Of a stretch of DNA of 14,516 bases, positions 1 through 6,925 are shown one piece after another; position 1 is the stretch's first letter; each line of letters starts with the position of its first letter. The stretch covers positions 1-14,516 of the forward strand of contig JAJRVC010000131.1 of NCBI GenBank assembly GCA_024277475.1. Reading direction: 5' to 3'. The DNA comes from Deltaproteobacteria bacterium. GTDB taxonomy: Bacteria > Desulfobacterota > Desulfobacteria > Desulfobacterales > JAFDCJ01. The notes under the pieces were generated by a model. That model searched no databases and was not told where the DNA came from. It saw nothing but the letters and a program-made list of their open reading frames with translations. A program made the translations under genes and the position numbers.

Positions 1-1823
1 ATAATGTACGAATCATCGGCAGCGGAGAAACCAAAATTCTGCCGTCCTGCGTCGGACTTTCGCAAACCGATGAACTGCTTATCGGTGCGCCGGCTCGAAA
101 CCAGCAACTCCTCTATCCCGCGCGCACCGTACGAAGTATCAAGCGCAAAATGGGGAGCGATGAAACGGTAACTCTGGGGGAGCGAACGTTTACACCACCG
201 GAAATATCCGCCTTGCTCCTGCGGGAACTGGCTCAGTGGGCCCAAAAGAAACTGGGTTTCGCCGTTGAAAAAGCAGTCATTTCAGTTCCGGCTTATTTTT
301 CGGATGCTCAGCGCAGCGCAACGCGCGAAGCCGGTAAGCTCGCGGGTCTGGAAGTCGTGCGGATACTCAATGAACCGACGGCAGCCAGCCTTGCTTACGG
401 ATACGGATCGGATGAAAGCCGAACGGTTATGATTTATGACCTTGGAGGCGGTACCTTCGATGTTTCGATAGTGACCATCGAAAAAAATGTTACCGAGGTG
501 CTGGCAAGCCACGGCAATAATCGTCTGGGAGGAGACGATTTCGATCAGCTCCTGGTAGATCGTCTGGTGAATGAATTTCGCGATCAGCATGGTATTGATC
601 TAAACAGCGATCACCGGGTAGCCATATCCCGTCTGTGGTGGACGGCCGAAGAAACCAAAAAGAAGCTTAGCCTTGAACCGTTTGCCCAAATACGGGAAGA
701 AGCACTGGTTGACATCGACGGCAAACCCCTGCATCTTGAAACCGAGATGTCCCGTGAAGAGTACGAGCAGATGATCGGCCCTCTGATCGAGTCCACACTG
801 GATAGTGTAGCCAAGGCCATGGACATTGCCGGCAAGAAACCAGGTGATCTCGACGCCATTTTGCTGGTCGGCGGATCGACTCGGATCCCGCTGGTGTCCC
901 GCGTATTGGAAGAACGGGCGGGCATTGTTCCCCGGCATGAGATCCACCCGGATCTGTGTGTCGCCCTGGGCGCCGGGGTGCTTGCCTCGCGACTTTCCGG
1001 ACGTGGGGTGGACAGAGTCCTGGTTGACGTTTCGCCCTATTCATTTGGCCCATCCTATTTGGGAGAACGCGGCGGTGCCCCTTATCAATATTGCTACCAC
1101 CCGATTATTCGAGCCAACACAGCCCTGCCGGTGACGCGAACGGATAAATACTATACTTCTTTTCCTTATCAGGAGCAGGTCGATATTGATATCTATCAGG
1201 GGGACGACCCGGATGCATTGACAAACATTCCGGTTGGACACTTTCGTGTCGAAGGGCTTAAACCGACCCCGGAGTTGAACCCGGTTCTTTGTCGCATGAG
1301 TCTTGATATCGACGGTATCCTGAAAGTGACCGCCATCGAAAAAGAGACCGGGAAAACAAAGCAGATTACGATTGATAATGCGCTTAAGCCCAGAAGTGAC
1401 GCAGAGATTGCTGCCGCCAGAGAGCATCTGGATGAGATTTTTGACAGCCGTGCAGCTGATCTCGACAGCTTTCACGACGATCATGGGGACATACAGCCGG
1501 AAAATGGGGACGGTGATCCTAACGGAGTGATTGAGGTTCCATTCCATACAATTCATGGAAGCCGGGAAATTTCGACATCTGGAGAAGCGGAGAGTAAGAT
1601 CCTGGAGGAATTTGATTCCCCCTGGGGCAGAGCCCATAGGGATGCTAAAGCGCTTCTGGAACGCTCGCGGCGGTTGCTCGACCGCATGCACGCTGAAGAC
1701 CAGGAAGAGGCCATCGATCTTCATGAAAAGATTGAATCCACTATTGTTTCCCGGGATACCGCAAAGCTCAGCGGAGCCTGTGAAGAGCTAAAAGAGCTTC
1801 TCTTTTTTGTTGAGGGTCAATAA
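1..1823 (+). CDS. Hsp70 / DnaK-like chaperone, 5' end missing
   Basis: ATP-dependent Hsp70-family chaperone. The reading frame is open from base 3, and the peptide before the first in-window ATG (base 150) aligns with the DnaK N-terminal lobe (stretch ending ARTVRSIKRKMG). That ATG is therefore internal, and only about 20-30 residues lie outside the window. Visible motifs are NEPTAASLAYGYG, the second phosphate loop DLGGGTFD (bases 438-461) and VGGSTRIP (867-890), which together indicate an intact ATPase domain. A substrate-binding beta domain follows. It is joined to a helical lid by an acidic linker (about 1470-1530). The lid is short and there is no classical DnaK C-terminal tail, so this is more likely a specialised paralogue (HscC-like in general plan) than the housekeeping DnaK. 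The stop overlaps the next start (TAATG), implying translational coupling to the zinc-ribbon gene. Family assignment is secure; the paralogue type is inferred. Confidence 0.93.
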   Translation, partial: NVRIIGSGETKILPSCVGLSQTDELLIGAPARNQQLLYPARTVRSIKRKMGSDETVTLGERTFTPPEISALLLRELAQWAQKKLGFAVEKAVISVPAYFSDAQRSATREAGKLAGLEVVRILNEPTAASLAYGYGSDESRTVMIYDLGGGTFDVSIVTIEKNVTEVLASHGNNRLGGDDFDQLLVDRLVNEFRDQHGIDLNSDHRVAISRLWWTAEETKKKLSLEPFAQIREEALVDIDGKPLHLETEMSREEYEQMIGPLIESTLDSVAKAMDIAGKKPGDLDAILLVGGSTRIPLVSRVLEERAGIVPRHEIHPDLCVALGAGVLASRLSGRGVDRVLVDVSPYSFGPSYLGERGGAPYQYCYHPIIRANTALPVTRTDKYYTSFPYQEQVDIDIYQGDDPDALTNIPVGHFRVEGLKPTPELNPVLCRMSLDIDGILKVTAIEKETGKTKQITIDNALKPRSDAEIAAAREHLDEIFDSRAADLDSFHDDHGDIQPENGDGDPNGVIEVPFHTIHGSREISTSGEAESKILEEFDSPWGRAHRDAKALLERSRRLLDRMHAEDQEEAIDLHEKIESTIVSRDTAKLSGACEELKELLFFVEGQ

Positions 1824-2089
1824 TGGGTATTCAAGGATCTTTGCGCTGTCCGGTCTGCCATGCTAAATTCAGGGGCACCCGGGAATGTTCGCGGTGTGGA
1901 GCGGATCTTAGCGGCATCATGATGCTGTCGGCCAGAGCCCAACTTTACCGTACAGATGCGAGAAAATCCATTTACGGACTCAATTTCGAAAAAGCCCGGG
2001 AACTTGCCGCCGCGGCCCAAAAGGAACATGCAAGCGAAACGGGCAGACGGCTTTTGTTGTTGACCTCATGGCTCAGTGAAGAGCTGTAA
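1823..2089 (+). CDS. small zinc-ribbon protein coupled to the Hsp70 gene
   Basis: An 88-residue protein of unknown function. Residues 9-25 form a zinc ribbon of two CxxC knuckles (C9-P-V-C12 and C22-S-R-C25). The rest (about residues 34-88) is predicted to be helical, with an alanine-rich segment (FEKARELAAAAQKEHA) that resembles one TPR-like helical hairpin. The ATG overlaps the Hsp70 stop codon in a TAATG junction, so the two are almost certainly translated from one mRNA. That coupling suggests a partner or regulator of the Hsp70, for example a substrate adaptor, but no J-domain HPD motif or GrpE-like feature is present. The gene is real by coupling and by its zinc motif. Its role is inference. 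Confidence 0.8.
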   Translation: MGIQGSLRCPVCHAKFRGTRECSRCGADLSGIMMLSARAQLYRTDARKSIYGLNFEKARELAAAAQKEHASETGRRLLLLTSWLSEEL

Positions 2090-2094
2090 TCCGA

Positions 2095-2112
2095 GCTTGT
2101 CCGGGTTAGGGA
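2095..2112 (+). repeat. intergenic short repeat, copy 1 (GCTTGTCCGGGTTAGG)
   Basis: First of three copies of a motif with consensus GCTTRTCCGGGTTRRG, the others being at 4230-4247 and 7907-7922, all in the same orientation. This copy lies between the zinc-ribbon gene and the converging lipoprotein gene. Its TTA (2106-2108) supplies the lipoprotein stop codon on the other strand. It could be part of a genome-wide short repeat family, but three copies in one window is all that can be seen. Confidence 0.45.
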
Positions 2113-2648
2113 TAAGAAGCCCGGTCAGAAATTGAGAAAAAAGAATCTGAATCCATACTGCCGTAATATCTGCCTGATGAACCCTCATCTGCGGATGGTC
2201 CCCAGAGAAATGGCGTATTGGGCATGACCGTCATTTTATTATCGCCGGAAAACTTGATGGCAATTTCACGAATGCTTGAAAATAGAATACCCACTTGATT
2301 GCCCTCAGGGTCCAAAATCCAGGCACCGTAGCGCGAATAGCCGTAATCCTCCCAAAGCCAGACAGTCATTTTTTTGAATTTATCACTGTTTGGCTCAACT
2401 TCCCGCCACATACTTGAGCCGGCATTGTATTTGGATTCAACGCCGATAACGGCATAAGGCCGGGTGTCAAAACCGTAGTAATAGTATTTGTAGCTCGAAG
2501 GCACCTGGTTGGTCTCAAAGTCCTGAAAAATTTTAGGATCCCGCTTAATGCGCCCATAATTACCCATGCAGCCTGCAATCAGTGTCAGCAACAACAGACA
2601 AATGCTCATCTGAAAAATCCAACCCGTCAATCGTTTTTGTGATTTCAT
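2106..2648 (-). CDS. outer-membrane or periplasmic lipoprotein, function unknown
   Basis: A 180-residue exported lipoprotein. The N-terminus has basic residues (MKSQKRL), a hydrophobic segment (about residues 11-25) and a lipobox L-I-A-G-C with the lipidated Cys at position 27. There is no Asp at position +2 of the mature protein (Met follows), so outer-membrane sorting is plausible. The mature part is rich in Tyr, Ser and charged residues (SSYKYYYYGFDTRPYAVIGV) and looks like a small beta-rich domain. I do not recognise a named family. The start is supported by a GGGAG ribosome binding site (2658-2662, minus strand) 9 bases upstream and by a good promoter at 2684-2712. It converges on the Hsp70/zinc-ribbon pair with only 16 bases between stops and no obvious terminator. 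Confidence 0.85.
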   Translation of the reverse strand: MKSQKRLTGWIFQMSICLLLLTLIAGCMGNYGRIKRDPKIFQDFETNQVPSSYKYYYYGFDTRPYAVIGVESKYNAGSSMWREVEPNSDKFKKMTVWLWEDYGYSRYGAWILDPEGNQVGILFSSIREIAIKFSGDNKMTVMPNTPFLWGPSADEGSSGRYYGSMDSDSFFSISDRASYP

Positions 2649-2683
2649 ATGTTCATTCTCCCTTTTGAACCTCTGTACCCTGG

Positions 2684-2712
2684 AAAATAGATACTCCGAC
2701 CGCTATTGTCAA
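2684..2712 (-). promoter_or_regulatory. sigma-70-type promoter for the lipoprotein gene
   Basis: Reading the minus strand, a consensus -35 TTGACA (2707-2712) is followed by 17 bases and a -10 TATTTT (2684-2689, 4 of 6 matches). Transcription would begin near 2677, about 29 bases upstream of the lipoprotein start codon. The perfect -35 and ideal spacing make this one of the clearest promoters in the window. Confidence 0.65.
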
Positions 2713-2733
2713 CGTAAGTTGAGCAAATGATGC

Positions 2734-2838
2734 CTAATACTCCAGTATAAATGCCGCATAAAATTGATCCCGGTAAAACCCATAAGAAACACGTGGTACC
2801 GGCTGATTGGCGGTCTGATAGCGCATGTGCGAGTTCAT
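2734..2838 (-). pseudogene. possible gene remnant (34 codons)
   Basis: A 34-codon open stretch on the minus strand from an ATG at 2838 to a TAG at 2734-2736. It contains VSYGFYRDQFYAAFILEY, which has the alternating aromatic and hydrophobic pattern of a real beta-hairpin rather than random translation. There is no ribosome binding site before the ATG, and the flanks are closed by stops. If real, it is more likely a decayed fragment of a larger gene than a functional small protein. I cannot name the parent family. Confidence 0.25.
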
Positions 2839-2851
2839 ATAAAGAATTTAC

Positions 2852-2880
2852 TTGATATGTATATTGTTGGAATATACATT
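2852..2880 (+). promoter_or_regulatory. promoter with overlapping operator-like dyad upstream of carbonic anhydrase
   Basis: A -35 TTGATA (2852-2857), a 17-base spacer and a -10 TACATT (2875-2880) form a plausible sigma-70 promoter. The spacer and -10 are covered by a perfect 9-bp inverted repeat, ATGTATATT (2857-2865) and AATATACAT (2871-2879), around a 5-base centre. A dyad in this position is the classic layout for a repressor that blocks RNA polymerase. Transcription would start near 2887, giving a leader of about 105 bases before the TTG start of the carbonic anhydrase. The regulator is not identifiable from the window. Confidence 0.5.
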
Positions 2881-2991
2881 ATCTACTATGAAATTTGAAC
2901 TTGATCAGTTAAATCGAGGTTTTCCGTTGGGATGATCGAGGATTTTATTTTTATGAATTTCAATAAATAAACATAGGAGATAATCAACGTT

Positions 2992-3600
2992 TTGAAAGTA
3001 CTGGAGAATCTTTTTGAAAGAAATTTAGCGTGGGCAAACGCAATCAAGGAAAAAGACCCTGAGTTCTTCTCTCAGTTGTCCAAGCAACAGTCCCCGGAGT
3101 ATCTTTGGATTGGCTGTTCAGACAGCCGGGTCCCGGCCAACCAGATTGTAAATTTGCCTCCCGGGGAGATATTTGTTCATCGCAATATCGCCAATGTTGT
3201 CGTTCACACAGATCTGAATTGCCTTTCCGTGATACAGTTTGCCGTTGAAGTGCTCAAGGTGAAGCACATTATTGTCTGCGGCCATTATGGATGCGGTGGT
3301 ATAAAAGCAGCAATGGGAAATCAAGCATATGGTCTTATAGATAACTGGCTTTGTCATATTAAAGATGTCAGCCGTTTCAATGCTGAAAAACTGGAAGGAC
3401 TGGGGGGCGACAAAAAATTGGATTTGCTTTGTGAACTAAATGTAATCGAGCAGGTAACAAATGTTTGTAACACAACGACCGTTCAAAGTGCATGGAAAAA
3501 TGGGGCGGAACTCTCCGTTCATGGATGGATTTATAACATTGAAAATGGAATTTTAAAAGATTTGGATACTTGTATTACATCGTGCGCCCAACGACGATAA
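2992..3600 (+). CDS. beta-class carbonic anhydrase
   Basis: Interconverts CO2 and bicarbonate in the cytoplasm. The 202-residue protein carries the complete beta-class zinc site: Cys42 and Asp44 within CSDSRVPANQ, and His98 and Cys101 within GHYGCGGI. Arg46 is the expected partner of the catalytic Asp. These positions match the numbering of E. coli Can, and the downstream half (LCELNVIEQV, SAWKNGAELSVHGW) also follows Can closely. The C-terminus is about 18 residues shorter than Can. The start is a TTG at 2992, chosen because an AGGAGA ribosome binding site (2975-2980) lies 11 bases upstream and the N-terminus then aligns with Can. A dyad-bearing promoter at 2852-2880 probably drives it. In an anaerobe it would supply bicarbonate or CO2 for carboxylations and pH balance, which is inference. 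Confidence 0.95.
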   Translation: MKVLENLFERNLAWANAIKEKDPEFFSQLSKQQSPEYLWIGCSDSRVPANQIVNLPPGEIFVHRNIANVVVHTDLNCLSVIQFAVEVLKVKHIIVCGHYGCGGIKAAMGNQAYGLIDNWLCHIKDVSRFNAEKLEGLGGDKKLDLLCELNVIEQVTNVCNTTTVQSAWKNGAELSVHGWIYNIENGILKDLDTCITSCAQRR

Positions 3601-3652
3601 CAAGCGAATTTCGATCCGACACTTGCTCGAAATACGATTCTGAGCGTGCGGC

Positions 3653-4204
3653 ATGAAAACCGGTAAAAATTTGCAAACAGCACTGGCGGTAGTCGCCATT
3701 CTCTGGCTGGTGTTTTTTATCAATCTTGCTCTGCCCATCGATTTGCGGCTTTATGGACTGCGGCCGCGACATATAGACAGCCTGGTGGGCATCATCTTTA
3801 CACCGTTTTTGCATGTCGATCTGCGCCATCTTATAGCCAATTCAGGAGCTCTTCTCATTTTGCTGACGGTATCCCTGTCATTCAGTCGCAAGCTGACATT
3901 TGGGGCGCTCTGGATCATTGTTTTGGCGGGCGGTGGGTTGGTTTGGCTTTTGGGCAAAAGCGATACCATCCATATCGGTGCCAGCGGGATTATTTTCGGC
4001 CTGATCGGCTTTTTAATCAGTTTGGGCATATTTCGGCGGGATTGGAAAGCATTGATCATCTCGCTGGTGGTGCTTTTATTATATGGCGGTGCCTTGCCAT
4101 CTCTGTTAATTTTTGTGCCGGGCATTAGCTGGATGGGTCATCTGTTTGGTTTTCTGGCCGGAGTGCTGGCGGCCTGGTGGATGAGAGCTGTTAGGAAAAA
4201 ATAA
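3653..4204 (+). CDS. rhomboid-family intramembrane serine protease
   Basis: A 183-residue integral membrane protein with about six hydrophobic segments, the compact bacterial rhomboid core without an added cytoplasmic domain. The catalytic Ser111 lies in GASG (residues 109-112), and the partner His163 in GHLFGFLAG of the last membrane segment. His59 and Asn63 (HLIAN) match the HxxxN oxyanion-stabilising motif of the second membrane segment. All key residues are present, so it should be an active intramembrane protease, but the substrate cannot be predicted. It lies 52 bases downstream of the carbonic anhydrase gene with only a weak ribosome binding site and no clear promoter, so co-transcription is possible. 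The start at 3653 gives a short cytoplasmic N-terminus directly before the first membrane segment. Confidence 0.9.
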   Translation: MKTGKNLQTALAVVAILWLVFFINLALPIDLRLYGLRPRHIDSLVGIIFTPFLHVDLRHLIANSGALLILLTVSLSFSRKLTFGALWIIVLAGGGLVWLLGKSDTIHIGASGIIFGLIGFLISLGIFRRDWKALIISLVVLLLYGGALPSLLIFVPGISWMGHLFGFLAGVLAAWWMRAVRKK

Positions 4205-4229
4205 CGCCTTATTTCAGAATTCAATTCCT

Positions 4230-4247
4230 GCTTGTCCGGGTTGGGAG
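4230..4247 (+). repeat. intergenic short repeat, copy 2 (GCTTGTCCGGGTTGGG)
   Basis: Second copy of the GCTTRTCCGGGTTRRG motif. Its 3' end (GGGAG, 4243-4247) doubles as the ribosome binding site of the alpha/beta hydrolase gene, 7 bases before that ATG. It differs from copy 1 at one position of the 18-base core. Confidence 0.45.
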
Positions 4248-4254
4248 ATGAATT

Positions 4255-5142
4255 ATGTCCGACTTCAAAAATCAATACGCCGACGTCAACGGCGTCCGCT
4301 TGCATTATGTCAGTGTAGGAAACGGGAAACTGGTGATGTTTGTCCACGGGTTTCCCGAGTTCTGGGCCGAATGGGAAAATCAGCTCAGCCACATTGGCAA
4401 GGATTATCAGGCGGCAGCTCTGGATATGCGGGGATACAACCTGTCGTCCAAACCGGCGGACGTTGCAAACTATCATATCAAAGATCTTATTGAAGATCTG
4501 CGTGCTTTGGCCGAATATCTGGGGCATAAAAAATTTTACATGGTGGCCCATGACTGGGGCGGGGCGGTGGCGTGGTCTTTTGCCATGCGCTATCCCGATT
4601 TGATAGAGAAGCTGATTATCATCAATTCGCCCCATCCGGCCATCTTCGCCCGGGAGCTGTTAAACAACCCCGATCAGCAAAAGGCCAGTCAGTATATGCT
4701 CATGTTCCGTACGCCTGAAGCGGAACGAATCTTATCAAAAAACAACTATGACGGACTCATGCAGGCACTTTCTCAATTCGGAAGCAAATGGGAAATGACG
4801 GAAGAGGTCCGTTTGAAGTACATCGAAGCCTGGTCACGCCCGGGGGCTTTGACCGGCGGCCTGAATTATTACCGGGCCTCTCCCCTGTATCCACCCACTT
4901 CGAAAAATGATGAGAAAAATATAAAAGGGATATTGAATCTGCCTCACGAAATACTGGAGGTCAAGGTGCCCACACTGGTCATCTGGGGAGAACTGGATCA
5001 AGCGCTGCTGATCGGTAATATAGAAGGCCTTGGAGAATACGTGAGGTATTTGACCGTCAAGAGAATTCCGGACGGCAGCCATTGGGTAATCCACGAGCAG
5101 CCGGAATTGGTTAATTCACTCATTCGGGATTTTTTATTATAA
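4255..5142 (+). CDS. alpha/beta hydrolase, epoxide-hydrolase-like
   Basis: A 295-residue alpha/beta-fold hydrolase of the group with an Asp nucleophile (epoxide hydrolases and haloacetate/haloalkane dehalogenases). Visible elements are the oxyanion motif HGFPEFW (31-37), the nucleophile Asp100 in AHDWGGAVAW, a probable acid Asp248 in WGELDQ, and the catalytic His276 in GSHWVIHEQPE. Two cap-domain tyrosines typical of epoxide hydrolases, Tyr147 (SQYMLMF) and Tyr205 or Tyr206 (GGLNYYRAS), favour epoxide opening over dehalogenation. The physiological substrate is unknown. The start has a GGGAG site 7 bases upstream, within the short intergenic repeat. The thioesterase gene begins 11 bases after the stop, so these two are likely one operon. 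Confidence 0.9.
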   Translation: MSDFKNQYADVNGVRLHYVSVGNGKLVMFVHGFPEFWAEWENQLSHIGKDYQAAALDMRGYNLSSKPADVANYHIKDLIEDLRALAEYLGHKKFYMVAHDWGGAVAWSFAMRYPDLIEKLIIINSPHPAIFARELLNNPDQQKASQYMLMFRTPEAERILSKNNYDGLMQALSQFGSKWEMTEEVRLKYIEAWSRPGALTGGLNYYRASPLYPPTSKNDEKNIKGILNLPHEILEVKVPTLVIWGELDQALLIGNIEGLGEYVRYLTVKRIPDGSHWVIHEQPELVNSLIRDFLL

Positions 5143-5153
5143 ACAATCATGAA

Positions 5154-5603
5154 ATGGTTGAAAATATGACGGAATATGAAGAACTCGCTCCCAGGTTTAA
5201 AGAAGCCTTGATGGAGTGGCAGAAGACGAAAAACCCTTTTTGGTCTCTTCTCGGCATGGAACTTGTGGCGGTTAAAAAAGGGTGGGCAAAAATTCGGCTC
5301 CCTTTTACCGAAAAATTGGCCAACGGCCTTGGGTTGGCCCATGGTGGGGCCATTTTTTCGCCGGCGGATTCTGCCGTTGGGATGGCTTTGGTCGGGCTGT
5401 TGAATGAAGATGAAACAATATCAACCCTGGAAATGAAGATTAATTTTCTCAAGCCGCTTAAAGGCGGCGAAATCGTTGCCGAGGCAAAAATTGTTCACCG
5501 GGGGACGATGACGGCAATTGGGGACGTAGAAGTCCGGGATGGAGATAAAAACCTTGTTGCCAAGGGATTGGCAACCTATGTGATTGTTAAAAAAAAAGAT
5601 TGA
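5154..5603 (+). CDS. PaaI-type hotdog-fold acyl-CoA thioesterase
   Basis: A 149-residue single-domain hotdog thioesterase that would hydrolyse acyl-CoA or aryl-CoA thioesters in the cytoplasm. The central helix carries the family signature LAHGGAIFSPADSAVGMA, with His63-Gly-Gly at its N-terminus and Asp72 as the likely catalytic acid from a neighbouring subunit. The following strands (TLEMKINFLKPLKGGEIVAEAKIVHRG cannot be shown whole; note INFLKPLKGG) match the family core. Both ATG 5154 and ATG 5166 are possible starts, and neither has a strong ribosome binding site. The gene lies 11 bases after the hydrolase, which points to translational coupling. A large inverted repeat begins 15 bases after its stop. 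Confidence 0.9.
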   Translation: MVENMTEYEELAPRFKEALMEWQKTKNPFWSLLGMELVAVKKGWAKIRLPFTEKLANGLGLAHGGAIFSPADSAVGMALVGLLNEDETISTLEMKINFLKPLKGGEIVAEAKIVHRGTMTAIGDVEVRDGDKNLVAKGLATYVIVKKKD

Positions 5604-5618
5604 AAGAATGATCATTAA

Positions 5619-5699
5619 AATCAGCGACCACCAGCAGAGCTGGCCCGGCCCCTTCCAGGGGCCATCCTCATACCCTAGCTCTGCTGGTGGTCGCTGATT
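5619..5699. repeat. perfect 23-bp inverted repeat with nested hairpin
   Basis: The arms at 5619-5641 and 5677-5699 are exact reverse complements over 23 bp (left arm begins AATCAGCGACCACCAGCAGA). They enclose a 35-base loop that contains its own hairpin, GGCCCC-TTCCA-GGGGCC (5647-5663). No T-tract follows the right arm, so it does not look like a normal plus-strand terminator. The right arm ends 3 bases before the GGAG ribosome binding site (5703-5706) of the MBL gene. It may be a mobile palindromic element (MITE or REP-like) or an RNA structure affecting the downstream gene. Confidence 0.85.
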
Positions 5700-5711
5700 A
5701 CCGGAGAAATT

Positions 5712-6848
5712 TTGGAGCAATACTTAAAAGAAATCATTAACCAAGGCGATGACGGCGGCAATGAAAGGGTTGTAAAATTTCAATTGCCGTCCGGACTTGA
5801 AATATACGGACTCCCCACTATGAATTTTTACGGGGGACACTGGGATCTGGGCCCGACCTGGAATTATGCGGTGATGGCTGATAAACCCTTCTTGGTGGAT
5901 TCCGGCCGCTTCGGCCAAGGCCGCAACCTGGTCGGCATGATGGAGTCAGCCGGCATCAGCGTCCAGAATCTTGAGTATGTTCTGATCAGCCATGGGCATG
6001 AGGACCATGACGGCGGACTGGCCGAGTTGGTGAAATCGACCCACCTCAGCGTAAAAGCCCATCGTATTTATAAGTTGCTGATCCGCAAATATCATGATCT
6101 GGCGCCTCCCGACCACAAAGCGGAGTTTCCGGCCAAGTGTTGGCACTGTCCAATGCCCGAATCCTTTTATACAAAAAATTGTCTCGAATACCACCAGGTT
6201 TTACAGGAGTTGACGGTAGATGCAATCGGAGACGGCAAAAATGGACTCGGTCCCGATATTCATACCTGTCATCTTCCGGGGCACAGTCCGGACTGTCTGG
6301 CGGTTTTACTGGGTACGGAAGCCATCATCGTCGGAGATATTGTGCTGCCGGACATTTCTCCCTGGCCCACCCGCGAGGCCATGTATGATGAAGTCGCAAA
6401 AGTGATTCAGCCTCAATACGCGGAACCCGAGGCTGTTTTTGGACTGCAACGGTATGTCAAATCGCTAAAAAAGCTTGGAGAAATCGCAGAACAACAGCCG
6501 GATTTGTTTGTCCTGCCTGCCCACCGTTTTTTCTACAACGGTCATTGGAACGGAGTTGATCTTGCCGACCGGGTTAAGGCATTGATCCGACATCACGTCC
6601 AAAGATGTGGCGCAATTCTGGTTGTTGTGGGCACCGGGTCAAAGACAGCTGAAGAAATTGCCCGGGAGCATTTCGAAAAACATCTGCTGGAAGGATTTGG
6701 CAGCATGATGGCCGCCAACGAGATTGTCAGCCACTGCGAGTTGCTTATCCGAAGCGGGGATCTGGTATCGACAGACGGAAACAAATATGCCGTCACGGGG
6801 AGCACCCATTTTGAAACTTACATTGAGGAGTTAAAAGCGGAATATTGA
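5712..6848 (+). CDS. MBL-fold metallo-hydrolase, LACTB2-like
   Basis: A 378-residue metallo-beta-lactamase-fold hydrolase. The metal ligands are complete: His94, His96, Asp98 and His99 in SHGHEDHDGG, His191 in LPGHSPD, Asp209 in VGDIVLPD, and His271 in LPAHRFF. After the catalytic domain, residues about 290-378 look like the C-terminal winged-helix domain of LACTB2-type enzymes (TAEEIAREHF, then ANEIVSHCELLIRSGDL). An extra cysteine cluster, Cys143-W-H-Cys146 with Cys157, sits in a loop after the first metal motif. The start is a TTG at 5712 with GGAG five bases upstream, and no better ATG exists. The large inverted repeat immediately upstream could limit or tune its translation. The substrate is unknown; neighbouring hydrolase and thioesterase genes suggest ester or thioester chemistry. 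Confidence 0.9.
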   Translation: MEQYLKEIINQGDDGGNERVVKFQLPSGLEIYGLPTMNFYGGHWDLGPTWNYAVMADKPFLVDSGRFGQGRNLVGMMESAGISVQNLEYVLISHGHEDHDGGLAELVKSTHLSVKAHRIYKLLIRKYHDLAPPDHKAEFPAKCWHCPMPESFYTKNCLEYHQVLQELTVDAIGDGKNGLGPDIHTCHLPGHSPDCLAVLLGTEAIIVGDIVLPDISPWPTREAMYDEVAKVIQPQYAEPEAVFGLQRYVKSLKKLGEIAEQQPDLFVLPAHRFFYNGHWNGVDLADRVKALIRHHVQRCGAILVVVGTGSKTAEEIAREHFEKHLLEGFGSMMAANEIVSHCELLIRSGDLVSTDGNKYAVTGSTHFETYIEELKAEY

Positions 6849-6874
6849 CAATTCCGCAGCCACATCGATATTAG
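6845..6874 (+). promoter_or_regulatory. candidate promoter for the QueG-like gene
   Basis: A consensus -35 TTGACA (6845-6850), which includes the MBL stop codon, is followed by 18 bases and a -10 TATTAG (6869-6874, 4 of 6 matches). Initiation would be near 6881, about 45 bases before the ATG. It would allow the QueG-like gene to be expressed apart from the MBL gene. Confidence 0.4.
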
Positions 6875-6925
6875 GCACTTAAGGTTTCAGGTGTCAGTTA
6901 TCGATAGAAAGAGGTGGTATATACT

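Larger units (their letters stand above)
2649..2991. other. 343-base intergenic region with two divergent promoters
   Basis: This gap separates the divergent lipoprotein and carbonic anhydrase genes. It contains the minus-strand lipoprotein promoter (2684-2712), a short protein-like open stretch on the minus strand (2734-2838) that may be a gene remnant, and a plus-strand promoter with an overlapping dyad (2852-2880). A leader of about 100 bases then runs to the carbonic anhydrase start. No RNA gene was recognised. Confidence 0.6.

Noticed and set aside
150..152. ATG at 150 as the start of the Hsp70 gene
   Set aside because: The frame is open to the window edge and the upstream residues match the conserved DnaK N-terminal lobe, so this Met is internal.
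1041..1724. 227-codon minus-strand open frame inside the Hsp70 gene
   Set aside because: It is antisense to a strongly conserved Hsp70 sequence and its translation has no recognisable motif; the same holds for the other antisense frames inside identified genes.
2888..2935. 15-codon open frame (MKFELDQLNRGFPLG) starting at the predicted transcript start of the carbonic anhydrase gene
   Set aside because: It would have to be leaderless, has no ribosome binding site and no recognisable leader-peptide logic such as a run of one amino acid.
3608..3633. 7-bp inverted repeat ATTTCGA/TCGAAAT after the carbonic anhydrase gene, considered as a terminator
   Set aside because: The stem is short and AT-rich, the loop is 12 bases and no T-tract follows.
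6881..6898. GGTTTCAGGTGTCAGT stretch before the QueG-like gene, considered as a dispersed repeat
   Set aside because: Only one copy is visible in the window, so a repeat cannot be supported from this sequence alone.
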